The notes under the pieces: generated by a model
Database searches by the model: none
Seen by the model: only the letters and a program-made list of their open reading frames with translations
What the model was told of the DNA's origin: nothing
From: Peptoniphilaceae bacterium
GTDB lineage: Bacteria > Bacillota > Clostridia > Tissierellales > Peptoniphilaceae
Assembly (NCBI GenBank): GCA_910589545.1
Contig: CAJUSY010000003.1
Coordinates: 1-57,492 of the forward strand
Direction: 5' to 3'
Length of the DNA: 57,492 nucleotides
Shown: positions 16,413 through 25,280 of the stretch, piece by piece
Layout: every line of letters starts with the position of its first letter
How positions within the stretch are numbered: position 1 is the first letter of the stretch
Made by a program: the position numbers and the translations under genes

Positions 16413-16441
16413 ATTATATAAAAATACCAGCTTCTTGTCAA
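16413..16441 (-). promoter_or_regulatory. mogA promoter
   Basis: The minus strand has TTGACA (16436-16441), a 17-bp spacer and TATAAT (16413-16418), a full consensus in both boxes. It starts 3 bp after the yraN stop. Confidence 0.85.
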
Positions 16442-16443
16442 TA

Positions 16444-16791
16444 TTAAAAAGCATCAATATAGTGATTTATTTTCATATTATCCAAATAAATTTCTATCAC
16501 ATCAAATCTCGGCTGATATTCGTATAAATCATTTTTGTCAATATAAATTTCAGTGGTCTTTCTTATTCTGTCTTGTTTACCAGAAGTTACAAAATCAGAA
16601 GGAGCACCAAATTTATCATCAATTCTCGCTTTCACCTCAACTATTATCAAATAATTTTCATAAGTGCATATTATATCCAATTCTCCAATTCTCTCAGAGT
16701 AATTTCTGTCAATTATTTCGTAACCCTTTTTTTCTAAATATTCGCAAGCGAAATCCTCGGCAAATTTACCTCGGTTTTTTTCCATTTTCAT
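16444..16791 (-). CDS. YraN family (UPF0102) putative endonuclease
   Basis: A 115-residue protein with a restriction-endonuclease-like fold. The catalytic pattern is visible as GELDIICTYENYLIIVEVKAR (D, then ExK) near residues 37-56, with the N-terminal GKFAEDFACEYLEKKGYEI typical of the family. The substrate is unknown. It overlaps rnhB by 26 bp and has GAGG seven bases before its ATG. The rnhB-yraN pairing is widely conserved. Confidence 0.9.
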   Translation of the reverse strand: MKMEKNRGKFAEDFACEYLEKKGYEIIDRNYSERIGELDIICTYENYLIIVEVKARIDDKFGAPSDFVTSGKQDRIRKTTEIYIDKNDLYEYQPRFDVIEIYLDNMKINHYIDAF

Positions 16792-17389
16792 ATAATTTCC
16801 TCAAGAAAGTCTTTCTGTGAAGTGGGCATTCTCCATATTCTAGTATCATTTCTCTGTGTAATTTAGTACCATAACCCTTATGCTTTTCAAAGCCATATTG
16901 CGGATAAATGGTTGCCATGTCCTTCATATACTCATCTCTTATAACTTTAGCTACAATAGATGCGCAAGATATCGGATACAACTTTTCGTCACCTTTTACA
17001 AAAGACATTTGTTTAATATCTGTGTCTATTTTTTCTGCATCAATAACAATTAAATCAGGTTTGATGAATTTGTTATCTTTTGTTTTAAGGCTTTCCACAG
17101 CTCTTTTCATGGATAATCTTGTAGCTTGTTTTATGTTGATTTCATCTATAATAGTTTGATCTACAAAATTTACACTGTATGCCAATGCTTGATCTAAAAT
17201 CAAATCCTTGAATTTAATTCTCTTTTTTTCAGAGAGTTTTTTGGAATCTGTAACTCCGTCAATTATCTCGCAGTTTTTCGGCATTACAATAGCACAAGTA
17301 ACCACAGGTCCTGCTAACGGTCCTCTTCCCACTTCATCAACACCACATATAAGTTCTTCTTCAAATTCGTTATAATCAATCGCAAACAT
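16766..17389 (-). CDS. rnhB: Ribonuclease HII
   Basis: Removes ribonucleotides and RNA primers from DNA-RNA hybrids. The catalytic DEVGRGPLAGPVV block (residues 18-30), the central DAEKID and the SIVAKVIRDEYM helix are all present. It has 207 aa. It overlaps ylqF by 14 bp and yraN by 26 bp, so the three genes form a tight unit. Confidence 0.95.
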   Translation of the reverse strand: MFAIDYNEFEEELICGVDEVGRGPLAGPVVTCAIVMPKNCEIIDGVTDSKKLSEKKRIKFKDLILDQALAYSVNFVDQTIIDEINIKQATRLSMKRAVESLKTKDNKFIKPDLIVIDAEKIDTDIKQMSFVKGDEKLYPISCASIVAKVIRDEYMKDMATIYPQYGFEKHKGYGTKLHREMILEYGECPLHRKTFLRKLYENGKKPR

Positions 17390-18233
17390 CTTCTAATGAA
17401 ATTCTTCCTAACTTTGTTTTTCTAAATTCATCAATAATTATAGATGAAACCTTAGAATAATCAATATTTTTCCCTTTTAATAAACAGCCGCGTCTTATAG
17501 CTATATCATCCATTATTTCTATCGTTTCCTTGTTTTGTGTATCAATAGAATATCTTTTTTCCAAAACTTCTGGATTAATACTCATTAATTTTTCAATCAA
17601 TTTGTAAGCTAAGTTTTCTTCATCCAAAATTTCATCTTTTATAGCACCGGTAAATGCCAAATTCAATCCAATTTCATTATCCTCAAATTTTGGCCACAAA
17701 ACTCCTGGTGTATCCAACAACTCCATCTTACCTTTAATTCTAATCCATTGGTTAGTTCTCGTAACTCCCGGAATATTCCCCGTTTTGGCAGATTGCCTAT
17801 TGGACAGTTTGTTAATAATGGTTGATTTCCCTACATTTGGAATACCAACTATCATCATTCTTATAACTTCAGATTTGATGTTTTTTTCTTTTCTATTAGA
17901 AAATACATCTTCTAAAATTTTCTTAGCAGTTGGTTCTATCTTGTCCAAATTTTTTCCATTTTTACTATCGATTGGAAGTGCTGTTATATTTTTCTTTGCA
18001 AAATAATTAATCCAGTTTTGTGTAATTTTATGATCTGCCATGTCCATCTTGTTCAATAAAATCAATTGCGGCTTATTCTTTAAGATATCTTCTATAACTG
18101 GATTCATGGATGATTTTACAATTCTGCTATCCACAAGAACCAAAACTATGTCGACAAGTTTCATGTTTTCTTTTATCTTGTCGATAGCTTTTTTCATATG
18201 TCCCGGATACCAGTTTATATTATTAATGTCCAT
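17376..18233 (-). CDS. ylqF: Ribosome biogenesis GTPase YlqF/RbgA
   Basis: A circularly permuted GTPase needed for late assembly of the 50S subunit in Bacillus. The permuted motif order is clear: G4 NKMD (about residue 61), then G1 GIPNVGKST (about 130), and G3 DTPGVLWP (about 174). The N-terminal INWYPGHMKKA is family-specific. It has 285 aa. AAGGAAAT precedes the ATG. It follows the rplS terminator with no clear promoter, so expression may depend on readthrough. Confidence 0.95.
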   Translation of the reverse strand: MDINNINWYPGHMKKAIDKIKENMKLVDIVLVLVDSRIVKSSMNPVIEDILKNKPQLILLNKMDMADHKITQNWINYFAKKNITALPIDSKNGKNLDKIEPTAKKILEDVFSNRKEKNIKSEVIRMMIVGIPNVGKSTIINKLSNRQSAKTGNIPGVTRTNQWIRIKGKMELLDTPGVLWPKFEDNEIGLNLAFTGAIKDEILDEENLAYKLIEKLMSINPEVLEKRYSIDTQNKETIEIMDDIAIRRGCLLKGKNIDYSKVSSIIIDEFRKTKLGRISLEDVCD

Positions 18234-18251
18234 GTTATTTCCTTTCCATCT

Positions 18252-18280
18252 AAAAAAAGTACTGAGAAAACCTCAGCACT
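18252..18280 (-). terminator. Terminator after rplS
   Basis: A 9-bp stem (AGTGCTGAG/CTCAGTACT, one G-U when read as minus-strand RNA) is followed by seven T. It ends the ylxM-ffh-rpsP-khpA-rimM-trmD-rplS operon. Confidence 0.85.
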
Positions 18281-18284
18281 CAAT

Positions 18285-18632
18285 TTAGAATTTTTGTTTT
18301 TCTTTAACTTTAGCAGCTTTACCTTCTCTGTGTCTTAAGTAGAATAATTTTGATCTTCTTACTTTACCTTCTCTAACTAATCTTACGTTAGTTACTCTTG
18401 GTGAGTTGATTAAGAAAGTTCTTTCTACTCCTACACCGTAAGCTAATCTTCTTACTGTGAAAGTTCTTCTAAGTCCAGTTCCTTGCATTTTAATTACAGT
18501 TCCTTCATAAACTTGAACTCTTTCTTTGTTACCTTCTTTGATAAGGTAGTCTACTTTTACAGTATCTCCAACATGAAAGTCGAACTTATTTTCTCTTAAT
18601 TGTTCATCTTCTAATGTTTTTATAATATCCAT
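18285..18632 (-). CDS. rplS: 50S ribosomal protein L19
   Basis: Located at the 30S-50S interface. The sequence holds FHVGDTVKVDYLIKEG, RVQVYEGTVI, RRLAYGVGVERTFLINSP and RSKLFYLR, all conserved. It has 115 aa. The ATG overlaps the trmD stop by one base and has AAGGAGG upstream. It is the last gene of the operon that starts with ylxM. Confidence 0.97.
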   Translation of the reverse strand: MDIIKTLEDEQLRENKFDFHVGDTVKVDYLIKEGNKERVQVYEGTVIKMQGTGLRRTFTVRRLAYGVGVERTFLINSPRVTNVRLVREGKVRRSKLFYLRHREGKAAKVKEKQKF

Positions 18633-19333
18633 TATGATCCTCCTTGGTTTTTTTCTTTCAGATATTTCTGATATATATCTTCTCTTTTAAGTTTAGTGTT
18701 GTTTAGTCTTGATTTTTCTCGCCACTGTTCGATTTTTTCGTGATTTCCTGATAATAAAACTTCAGGAACTTCATATCCGTTAAATACTCTGGGTCTTGTG
18801 TAGGAATCTTCCTGTAGCAATAAATTGTAGTGCGAATCTGTTTTATAACTTTCATCATTTCCCAAAACATCGTTAATCATTCGGCTTACACAATCTATAA
18901 GAACCATAGCTCCTAATTCTCCACCAGTCATCACATAATCTCCAATAGAAATCTCCTCATCACAATAATGATTGATGATTCTGCTGTCGACACCTTCGTA
19001 ATGGCCACAAAGAATGACTATTTCTTTTTCTTTTGAAAGTTCTATACACTTTTGTTGATTAAGAACTTTCCCTTGAGGAGACATAAACACAACTTTTGAT
19101 TTGTTTTTGTTCACATCTTCCAAGCAGTCATAAATTGGTTGGCAAGTCATAAGCATCCCAGCCCCGCCACCATATATCTCATCGTCTACCTTTTTGTGTT
19201 TATTTTTAGTGTAATCCCTAATATTAACCACTTCAAGTTCAATTAGATTGTTTTGGACTGCTTTTCCTATGACGCCGTATGATTTTAAGTAATCAAAACT
19301 TTCTGGAAATAATGTGAGAATTATAAATTTCAT
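18632..19333 (-). CDS. trmD: tRNA (guanine37-N1)-methyltransferase
   Basis: A SPOUT-class methyltransferase that makes m1G37 and so prevents frameshifting. The N-terminal LTLFPESFDYLKSYGVIGKA, the KVDDEIYGGGAGM region, the trefoil-knot SAM site ILCGHYEGVDSRI and the IGDYVMTGGELGAM motif are visible. It has 233 aa from ATG 19333, which has GAGG seven bases upstream; a GTG one codon earlier is less likely. It overlaps rimM by one base. Confidence 0.96.
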   Translation of the reverse strand: MKFIILTLFPESFDYLKSYGVIGKAVQNNLIELEVVNIRDYTKNKHKKVDDEIYGGGAGMLMTCQPIYDCLEDVNKNKSKVVFMSPQGKVLNQQKCIELSKEKEIVILCGHYEGVDSRIINHYCDEEISIGDYVMTGGELGAMVLIDCVSRMINDVLGNDESYKTDSHYNLLLQEDSYTRPRVFNGYEVPEVLLSGNHEKIEQWREKSRLNNTKLKREDIYQKYLKEKNQGGS

Positions 19334-19821
19334 CACATACCCTCAATTATAGCTACATCGATTAATCCATTTTCTAAATCTATTTTTTTAATGAACTCTT
19401 TTACAGCAGGTATCATAAATTCTTTTTCTTCATTTTTAATAACATAAACATCATTACTATAAAAGCTTAAAACTTCAACCAAATCTCCGATGTATTCACC
19501 ATTACTATAGGCTTTCAATCCTATCAAATCGTCAATGTAAAAGCTTCCATCTTTCAATTCGTATCTGTCTTTTTCATCTATATATAAAAACTGTTTTTTG
19601 AATTCAAGAACTTCATTAATATCGTTAAATTCTTCAAAATCAATGTACAAAAAACCCTTGTACATTCTATAATTTTGAATATTGACCTTAACTTTTTTAT
19701 CCCCGAGATAATAACAAATATCTTCGTCAAATCTTTCGATATTATCAGTCAATGGTCTCATTTTAAGACATCCTTTAATACCGTGAGTATTGAGCACTTC
19801 TGCTACAGCTATATATTCCAT
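19333..19821 (-). CDS. rimM: Ribosome maturation factor RimM
   Basis: A 30S assembly factor with a RimM domain and a PRC barrel. The N-terminal VAEVLNTHGIKGCLKMRPLTD is diagnostic; the C-terminal PRC domain includes DDLIGLKAYSNGEYIGDLVEVL and FMIPAVKEFIKKIDLENG. It has 162 aa. It overlaps the khpA stop by one base and the trmD start by one base, so the operon is fully compact here. Confidence 0.93.
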   Translation of the reverse strand: MEYIAVAEVLNTHGIKGCLKMRPLTDNIERFDEDICYYLGDKKVKVNIQNYRMYKGFLYIDFEEFNDINEVLEFKKQFLYIDEKDRYELKDGSFYIDDLIGLKAYSNGEYIGDLVEVLSFYSNDVYVIKNEEKEFMIPAVKEFIKKIDLENGLIDVAIIEGM

Positions 19822-20051
19822 TATTGCAAAATATCTACGACAACTTTTTCGCCACTCTTAATAGCCGCTGCCTTAGTAATAGTTCTAATTGCCTTGGCAA
19901 TCTTCCCTTCTTTTCCTATAATTTTCCCCAAATCTTTGGAATCTGCTTTAATTTCTATAATAACCGTATGTTTGTCTTGTCTTGATGTTACTTCAACTGC
20001 TTCTTTATTATCAACTAACGCAGTAGCAATTGTTTTAACTAATTTTTCCAT
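19821..20051 (-). CDS. khpA: KH-domain RNA-binding protein KhpA
   Basis: A 76-residue single KH-domain protein (YlqC family). The GKIIGKEGKIAKAIRTI signature with the GxxG loop is present. KhpA pairs with KhpB/Jag in related bacteria and affects RNA metabolism and cell division. I start at ATG 20051 with GGGAG upstream; the longer frame begins at a TTG. The rpsP-khpA-rimM-trmD-rplS order is conserved. Confidence 0.92.
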   Translation of the reverse strand: MEKLVKTIATALVDNKEAVEVTSRQDKHTVIIEIKADSKDLGKIIGKEGKIAKAIRTITKAAAIKSGEKVVVDILQ

Positions 20052-20072
20052 GACAACTCCCAACTTGTATTA

Positions 20073-20324
20073 TTATTTTGCTTCGTAAACTCCATTATTT
20101 TTAAATAATCTGTCTACTGTATCTGTAGGTTTTGCACCATTTTTAATCCATTGTTGAACTTTTTCGCTATCAACTTTAACAGTTTTTTCTTCAACTAATG
20201 GGTTGTAATATCCGATTTCTTCGATGAATTTACCATCACGAGGACATCTTGAATCTGCGACAACTATTCTATAAAATGGTTTCTTCTTTGCTCCCATTCT
20301 TTTCAATCTAATTTTTACTGACAT
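20073..20324 (-). CDS. rpsP: 30S ribosomal protein S16
   Basis: An early-binding 30S assembly protein. The sequence shows VKIRLKRMGAKKKPFYRIVVADSR and YNPL, which define the family. It has 83 aa. GGAGG precedes the ATG. Confidence 0.97.
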   Translation of the reverse strand: MSVKIRLKRMGAKKKPFYRIVVADSRCPRDGKFIEEIGYYNPLVEEKTVKVDSEKVQQWIKNGAKPTDTVDRLFKNNGVYEAK

Positions 20325-20343
20325 AATTTACCTCCATAACTTA

Positions 20344-21684
20344 TTATCTAAAAAAAGGCATTTTCATTTTACCTTTTTTACCAAATTTCTTTTGTAGCGC
20401 TCCCATATTTTTCATCATAACTTTCATTTCTTTGAATTGTTTCAAAAGTTTGTTAACCGCTACTTGATCTTGACCGCATCCTTTAGCAATTCTTTTTCTT
20501 CTAGATATACTAATGATATCTGGATTTTCTCTTTCTTGTTTGGTCATAGATTTAATAATTGCTTCAATCTTGTCAAATTCTTTGTTATCGAAATTAACTT
20601 GTTTAAGCATCTTACTATCCACGCCAGGAATCATTGCAAGAATATCTTGCATAGGTCCCATTTTTTTGATTTGCTGCATTTGGTCAAGAAAATCATTAAA
20701 GTCAAAACTTTGAGCTTTAATCTTTTCTTCTAATTCTTTTGCCTTCTTCTCGTCAAATTGATTTTGTGCTTTTTCGATAAGGCTAAGAACATCTCCCATA
20801 CCCAAGATACGAGATGCCATTCTGTCCGGATGGAACGGCTCTAAATCTCCAAGTTTTTCACCTACACCTATAAATTTAATAGGCTTATCAGCTACTTGTC
20901 TGATTGATAAAGCAGCACCACCTCTTGCATCACCGTCTAACTTAGTAAGGATAATTCCTGTAATATCCAAATCCTCGTTAAACTTAGCTGCAACATTCAC
21001 TGCATCTTGTCCAGTCATCGCATCTACAACTAACAAAATATCTGAAGGATTCACTTCTTGTTTAATATTTTTTAGCTCATCCATCAAAGTATCGTCAATA
21101 TGAAGACGACCGGCAGTATCTATAATTACATAATCAATGTTTTTTTTCTTAGCTTCTTCGATTGCTTTTTTTGAAATTTCAACGGGATTTGTTTGTCCCA
21201 TTTCAAATACTTCTACCCCAACTTTTCCGCCAACAACTTGAAGTTGTTTAATGGCAGCAGGTCTGTAAATATCTCCCGCTACAAGTAAAACTTTTTTGTT
21301 TTTGTTTTTCAAGTTCAATGCAAGTTTTCCAGCATGAGTTGTTTTACCAGCCCCTTGCAAACCGCAAAGCATAATTACTGTAGGTTTCATAGGCGAAACG
21401 TTGAGTTTTTCTTCCTTTTCACCCATCATTTTAGTTAATTCTTCATTAACTATCTTGATAACCTGCTGACCTGGAGTAAGACTTTCCAAAACAGAAGAAT
21501 CAATAGCACGATCTTTAACTTGAGAAATAAAATCTTTGACTACTTTGTAGTTAACATCTGCTTCTAATAAAGCAAGCTTAACTTCTCTCATTGCAACATC
21601 TATATCTTTTTCTGTTAATTTCCCTCTGTTGGTCAATTTTGACAAGGCATTTTGTAATTTATCGGACAAATTTTCAAATATCAT
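20344..21684 (-). CDS. ffh: Signal recognition particle protein Ffh
   Basis: The SRP54 GTPase that binds signal sequences and targets ribosomes to SecYEG. An N-terminal four-helix domain (FENLSDKLQNAL) precedes the G domain: G1 GLQGAGKTTHAGKLA (about residue 105), DTAGRLH, TKLDGDARGGAALS. A methionine-rich M domain follows and ends in MKMPFFR. It has 446 aa from ATG 21684; an ATG three codons upstream is too close to GAGG. It overlaps ylxM by 11 bp, the known coupling partner. Confidence 0.97.
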   Translation of the reverse strand: MIFENLSDKLQNALSKLTNRGKLTEKDIDVAMREVKLALLEADVNYKVVKDFISQVKDRAIDSSVLESLTPGQQVIKIVNEELTKMMGEKEEKLNVSPMKPTVIMLCGLQGAGKTTHAGKLALNLKNKNKKVLLVAGDIYRPAAIKQLQVVGGKVGVEVFEMGQTNPVEISKKAIEEAKKKNIDYVIIDTAGRLHIDDTLMDELKNIKQEVNPSDILLVVDAMTGQDAVNVAAKFNEDLDITGIILTKLDGDARGGAALSIRQVADKPIKFIGVGEKLGDLEPFHPDRMASRILGMGDVLSLIEKAQNQFDEKKAKELEEKIKAQSFDFNDFLDQMQQIKKMGPMQDILAMIPGVDSKMLKQVNFDNKEFDKIEAIIKSMTKQERENPDIISISRRKRIAKGCGQDQVAVNKLLKQFKEMKVMMKNMGALQKKFGKKGKMKMPFFR

Positions 21685-22039
21685 TTTCCACATCCTCTAA
21701 ATCATTTAAGAAATCTTCTATATCTATAATGATATTTTCAATTTCTTTGCTTTTGATTTCTGGTGATAAAGAGAAAAGTTCATTTCTTATTTTTCTAAGA
21801 AAATTTTGACTCTTTTTTGATTTTTCAATCAAACCAAGTTTTTGTTCATATTCATAAAGCTTGTTTTCTGCTCTTTTCAAACTATCACTTACAGCTTGTT
21901 TTGAAATATCGCAAATCTGAGCAATTTCGTTCAACGACAAATCCTCATTGTAGTATTTGTCAATCACATCGTATTCTCTTTTTGTAAGAAGCTTACCATA
22001 ATAATCAAACATCATGGTAATATTTAATAATTTTTCCAT
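21674..22039 (-). CDS. ylxM: YlxM family DNA-binding protein
   Basis: A small helix-turn-helix protein of the YlxM/p13 family (121 aa) often linked to SRP. The region LTKREYDVIDKYYNEDLSLNEIAQICDISKQAVSDSLKRAENKL is a sigma-70 region-4-like HTH. In Streptococcus a YlxM protein modulates SRP activity. It is first in the operon, with a full consensus promoter 35 bp before its ATG. Confidence 0.9.
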   Translation of the reverse strand: MEKLLNITMMFDYYGKLLTKREYDVIDKYYNEDLSLNEIAQICDISKQAVSDSLKRAENKLYEYEQKLGLIEKSKKSQNFLRKIRNELFSLSPEIKSKEIENIIIDIEDFLNDLEDVENDI

Positions 22040-22073
22040 TCAATCACCGTCAACCTTTTTACTTGACTTGTAT

Positions 22074-22102
22074 ATTATATAAACTTAAAATCCATTTGTC
22101 AA
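22074..22102 (-). promoter_or_regulatory. Promoter of the ylxM-ffh-rplS operon
   Basis: The minus strand has TTGACA (22097-22102), a 17-bp spacer and TATAAT (22074-22079), a full consensus. Confidence 0.85.
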
Positions 22103-22112
22103 GCATTTTAAT

Positions 22113-22142
22113 CAAAAAAGAAGTGCTTTTTTCTGCACTTCT
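22113..22142 (-). terminator. Terminator after gpsA
   Basis: A perfect 8-bp stem (AGAAGTGC/GCACTTCT, 8-nt loop) is followed by a T run on the minus strand, 22 bp after the gpsA stop. Confidence 0.88.
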
Positions 22143-22164
22143 AATTTGTATTTTAATTTCATTA

Positions 22165-23124
22165 TTAATAAAATTCTTTTTTCAAACTTCTACTGAATAA
22201 TTTGTCAATTTCTTCTTCACACTTCGAATTTTCATACAAAACTTTATAGACTGCATTGTTAATCGGCAAATCCAAATTCATTTTGTCAGCTTGTAGTTTA
22301 ATTGCTTTCGCAGTGTAATATCCTTCGGCTAATTTGTCGTATTTTTCTGATTTCGCATACATTTCTCCGAACATTCTGTTATGAGAATATTGTGAAAACA
22401 CTGTAGCCTCATAATCTCCAAGATGGCAAAGACCATATGCACTGAGCTCTTTTCCTCCTGATGCTTTAATAAACCTTGCAACTTCTCTGCATCCTCTACT
22501 CATCAAAGCCCCCTTCAAAGAACTAATCTTCATTCCATCTAACATTCCCGCTGCAATTCCTATTACGTTCTTGTAAGCTGCGCCGATTTCATTTCCAATC
22601 AAATCTTGACCATAATAAAATCTAATCAAATCCGAACTATAATTTTCAATTAACAAATCTTTTACATCTTCGTCTTCTGAATCGATTACCATACAGTTTG
22701 GAACGTTGCGGTAAAATTCTTGTGGATGACCTGGACCAATCCAAGCTGCAACTTTATTTGATTCATCCATAATTTCTTTGCAAACTTCAGATAATCTTTT
22801 TCCAGTTGATATCTCAATTCCCTTCATATTAGTAACGATAATTTTATCCTTAATACCAATTGATTTAAGTTCTTCGCACACATTTCTAAAACCTTGTGCA
22901 TTTATACTAACATGAATTACATCGCATTCTTTTGCTCTTGTAATATCATCAGTTAATTCCAAATCATCTTGCAAAGTTATGATACCATTAGAACGACTTT
23001 TCTTAAAATTTTCGAAATCTTCTGTTCCATTCAAACCATACAACAAAACTTCATGACCAATTTTTTTCAAATACCAAGCGATGAAACTTCCCCATCTGCC
23101 CGGTCCAATAACCATAATTTTCAT
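22165..23124 (-). CDS. gpsA: NAD(P)H-dependent glycerol-3-phosphate dehydrogenase
   Basis: Reduces dihydroxyacetone phosphate to sn-glycerol 3-phosphate for phospholipid synthesis. The N-terminal Rossmann loop is GPGRWGSFIA (about residues 8-17), and the C-terminal domain has the active-site run GNEIGAAYKNVIGIAAGMLDG. It has 319 aa. Two ATG codons are adjacent; I choose 23124, which is better spaced from GAGG. The sequence looks somewhat divergent from classical GpsA but keeps the key lysine (YKN). A small membrane-protein gene lies 11 bp upstream. Confidence 0.87.
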   Translation of the reverse strand: MKIMVIGPGRWGSFIAWYLKKIGHEVLLYGLNGTEDFENFKKSRSNGIITLQDDLELTDDITRAKECDVIHVSINAQGFRNVCEELKSIGIKDKIIVTNMKGIEISTGKRLSEVCKEIMDESNKVAAWIGPGHPQEFYRNVPNCMVIDSEDEDVKDLLIENYSSDLIRFYYGQDLIGNEIGAAYKNVIGIAAGMLDGMKISSLKGALMSRGCREVARFIKASGGKELSAYGLCHLGDYEATVFSQYSHNRMFGEMYAKSEKYDKLAEGYYTAKAIKLQADKMNLDLPINNAVYKVLYENSKCEEEIDKLFSRSLKKEFY

Positions 23125-23135
23125 CATATACCTCT

Positions 23136-23516
23136 TTATTTCTTCTTGTTAGATTTCTTATTAGTTTTGTTTTCCTTATTAATAGCTCTCAATCTTATCA
23201 TATTCATCCACAAAAGCGTGTTATAAATAACAAAAGTTAGATATGTTAAAAACACATACACTTTATTAGGATGATAATAAATCAACATAAACCCTATCAG
23301 TAAAACTATAAAACTTCCATATTCAAATTTTGTTCTTTTTCTTTCCAGACTTTTCGGCAAAATCATTTTGTTTTGCGATGCATAAACTGCCCACGCAAGT
23401 AAAATTAATACCGCTATAATATTGTGTCCTTTAAGCAAAGTAGACACAAATATCACCATTAAAACATTAGATATCGCCAATATAACATTATCTTGATTTT
23501 TAGTATTATTTTTCAT
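23136..23516 (-). CDS. Small integral membrane protein of unknown function
   Basis: I do not recognise this 126-residue protein. It has four predicted membrane helices (about 12-29, 31-47, 67-83, 88-106) and a strongly basic tail of alternating Lys/Asn. AGGTGAT precedes the ATG. It lies just upstream of gpsA and appears co-transcribed with it, with a TATAAT element about 20 bp before the gene but no good -35 box. A role with lipid synthesis is conceivable only from context. It shows no PlsY signature. Confidence 0.65.
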   Translation of the reverse strand: MKNNTKNQDNVILAISNVLMVIFVSTLLKGHNIIAVLILLAWAVYASQNKMILPKSLERKRTKFEYGSFIVLLIGFMLIYYHPNKVYVFLTYLTFVIYNTLLWMNMIRLRAINKENKTNKKSNKKK

Positions 23517-23584
23517 CATATCACCTAGATAAATTATAACATATTAAGAAAACGAAAATCATATAATAATTTTTCTAATCAAAT

Positions 23585-23624
23585 AAGAAAAGCCCATTAT
23601 CAAAGATTTTCTTCGATAACAGAC
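23585..23624 (-). terminator. Terminator after aspA
   Basis: A long imperfect stem (TTATCGAAG with CTTTGATAA, flanked by further G-U pairs) on the minus strand is followed by TTTTCTTATTT. It lies 18 bp past the aspA stop. Confidence 0.7.
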
Positions 23625-23641
23625 TTTTTCAAAATTCCTAT

Positions 23642-25114
23642 TTACTTTTTAGATTTTTGTTCTTTATCTTCAAGTTTTTTCTTTTCTATATATGCTTGTT
23701 GTTTTTGTTTAATCAAATACTCAGCTGCAATTCCTGGCATAGTCATGGCAATCGGATCCAAGATTTCTTTCAATTCATCTTCTGTTAGGATTTTTTCATC
23801 CAATACGATATTTCTAACTGTAATTCCCGTACTCAAAGCACGCTTAGCAATTTCGGCGGACTTTTTATATCCGATATGAGGAACTAATGCTGTTACAATT
23901 CCAACGGATTTTTCTACGTCATTTGACAGTTTTTGTCTGTTTGGTTTAATTCCAAGTATACAATTTTCTCTGAAAGTTTTCACCGCGTTAGTTAATATAG
24001 ATATTGATTCAAATAAACTATCAAATAACACTGGTTCAAACGCATTAAGTTCTAATTGTCCGTGTTCAGCACACATTGTAACTGTATTATCATTTCCAAT
24101 AATCCTAAATACAATTTGGTTTACAACTTCTGGAATTACAGGATTAACTTTTCCTGGCATTATTGATGAACCATTTTGTCTAGGTGGAAGCTCAATATCA
24201 CCAACCATAGTTTTTGGTCCTGAACTCATTAATCTCAAATCACTTGCCATTTTAGACAAACTTACTGCAGTTGATTTTACTGCTGATGATATTTCTACAA
24301 GTCCATCTAAATTATTAGTTCCATCTATTAAATCTTCTGCTTGGTGTAAATCAAATCCTGTTAGTTCAGCTAAAATTGGAACAATGTTGGTAAAGTAAAC
24401 TTTATCTACATTAACACCTGTACCAATAGCAGTAGCTCCCATATTTATAGATTCAATTTGATCAGAAGATCTTCTAATTCTTTTGATATCTCTTTTAATT
24501 ACTGAATAGTATGCGTGGAATTCTTGTCCCAACCTAATTGGAACTGCATCTTGAAGTTGAGTACGTCCCATTTTAAGCACGTCATCAAATTCTACAGATT
24601 TATTAAGCAAAGAGATTTCCAATTGTTTTAATTCATTTAAAGCTTTTACTAATAATCTTAAAGTTGCAATTTTGCCTGCAGTTGGAAAAACATCGTTTGT
24701 CGATTGGCTCATGTTTACATGGTCATTTGGATGAACATATTCATAAGTACCCAATCCCCCTCCTAGTTTTTCGTTGGCGATATTTGCGATAACTTCGTTT
24801 GCATTCATATTAGCAGTAGTACCTGCTCCACCTTGAATAGGGTCAGTTAAAAATTGATCGTGATATTCTCCTTCAAGAATTTTGTCGCATGCGTAAACGA
24901 TTGCGTTTTTGACATCTTCTCTCATAATTCCTGCTCTGTGGTTTGCAATCGCACAAGCTTTTTTAACAATTGTCAATCCGTAAATCAATTCTTCGTGTAA
25001 AGTTCTTCCTGTTATAGGGAAATTCTCCATCCCTCTCAGAGATTGTACGCCATAGTAAGCATCTTTTGGAACTTGTTTTTCTCCGACACTATCAGACTCT
25101 AATCTGTAATCCAT
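23642..25114 (-). CDS. aspA: Aspartate ammonia-lyase
   Basis: Deaminates L-aspartate to fumarate and ammonia, a typical amino-acid catabolic step in anaerobes. The fumarase/aspartase superfamily signature GSSIMPGKVNPVIPE and the upstream blocks TDPIQGGAGTTANMNANEVIAN and HVNMSQSTND are present. The N-terminal YRLESDSVGEKQVP pattern favours aspartase over fumarase. It has 490 aa, with a lysine-rich C-terminal tail longer than usual. The start is ATG 25114 behind GGGGG. It has a consensus promoter and stands alone. Confidence 0.92.
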   Translation of the reverse strand: MDYRLESDSVGEKQVPKDAYYGVQSLRGMENFPITGRTLHEELIYGLTIVKKACAIANHRAGIMREDVKNAIVYACDKILEGEYHDQFLTDPIQGGAGTTANMNANEVIANIANEKLGGGLGTYEYVHPNDHVNMSQSTNDVFPTAGKIATLRLLVKALNELKQLEISLLNKSVEFDDVLKMGRTQLQDAVPIRLGQEFHAYYSVIKRDIKRIRRSSDQIESINMGATAIGTGVNVDKVYFTNIVPILAELTGFDLHQAEDLIDGTNNLDGLVEISSAVKSTAVSLSKMASDLRLMSSGPKTMVGDIELPPRQNGSSIMPGKVNPVIPEVVNQIVFRIIGNDNTVTMCAEHGQLELNAFEPVLFDSLFESISILTNAVKTFRENCILGIKPNRQKLSNDVEKSVGIVTALVPHIGYKKSAEIAKRALSTGITVRNIVLDEKILTEDELKEILDPIAMTMPGIAAEYLIKQKQQAYIEKKKLEDKEQKSKK

Positions 25115-25154
25115 ATTAACCCCCAAAAACGTTTATTTATTACATTACAAATTG

Positions 25155-25183
25155 ATATTAACACTTTTAAAATCCATTGTCAA
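25155..25183 (-). promoter_or_regulatory. aspA promoter
   Basis: The minus strand has TTGACA (25178-25183), a 17-bp spacer and TAATAT (25155-25160), about 40 bp before the ATG. Confidence 0.75.
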
Positions 25184-25207
25184 AAATTTATAAATTTTAA
25201 TTTTCAA

Positions 25208-25260
25208 AATAAAAATCAGCCTAGATTTTAAGTTTTTCTCAAAACTTTTTATCGGCTGAT
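25208..25260 (-). terminator. Terminator after the COG4091-type dehydrogenase
   Basis: The outer stem ATCAGCC/GGCTGAT (25215-25260) encloses an inner AAGTTTT/AAAACTT hairpin and is followed by TTTTTATTTT on the minus strand. Confidence 0.85.
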
Positions 25261-25280
25261 CCTAATTTTATTTTATATTT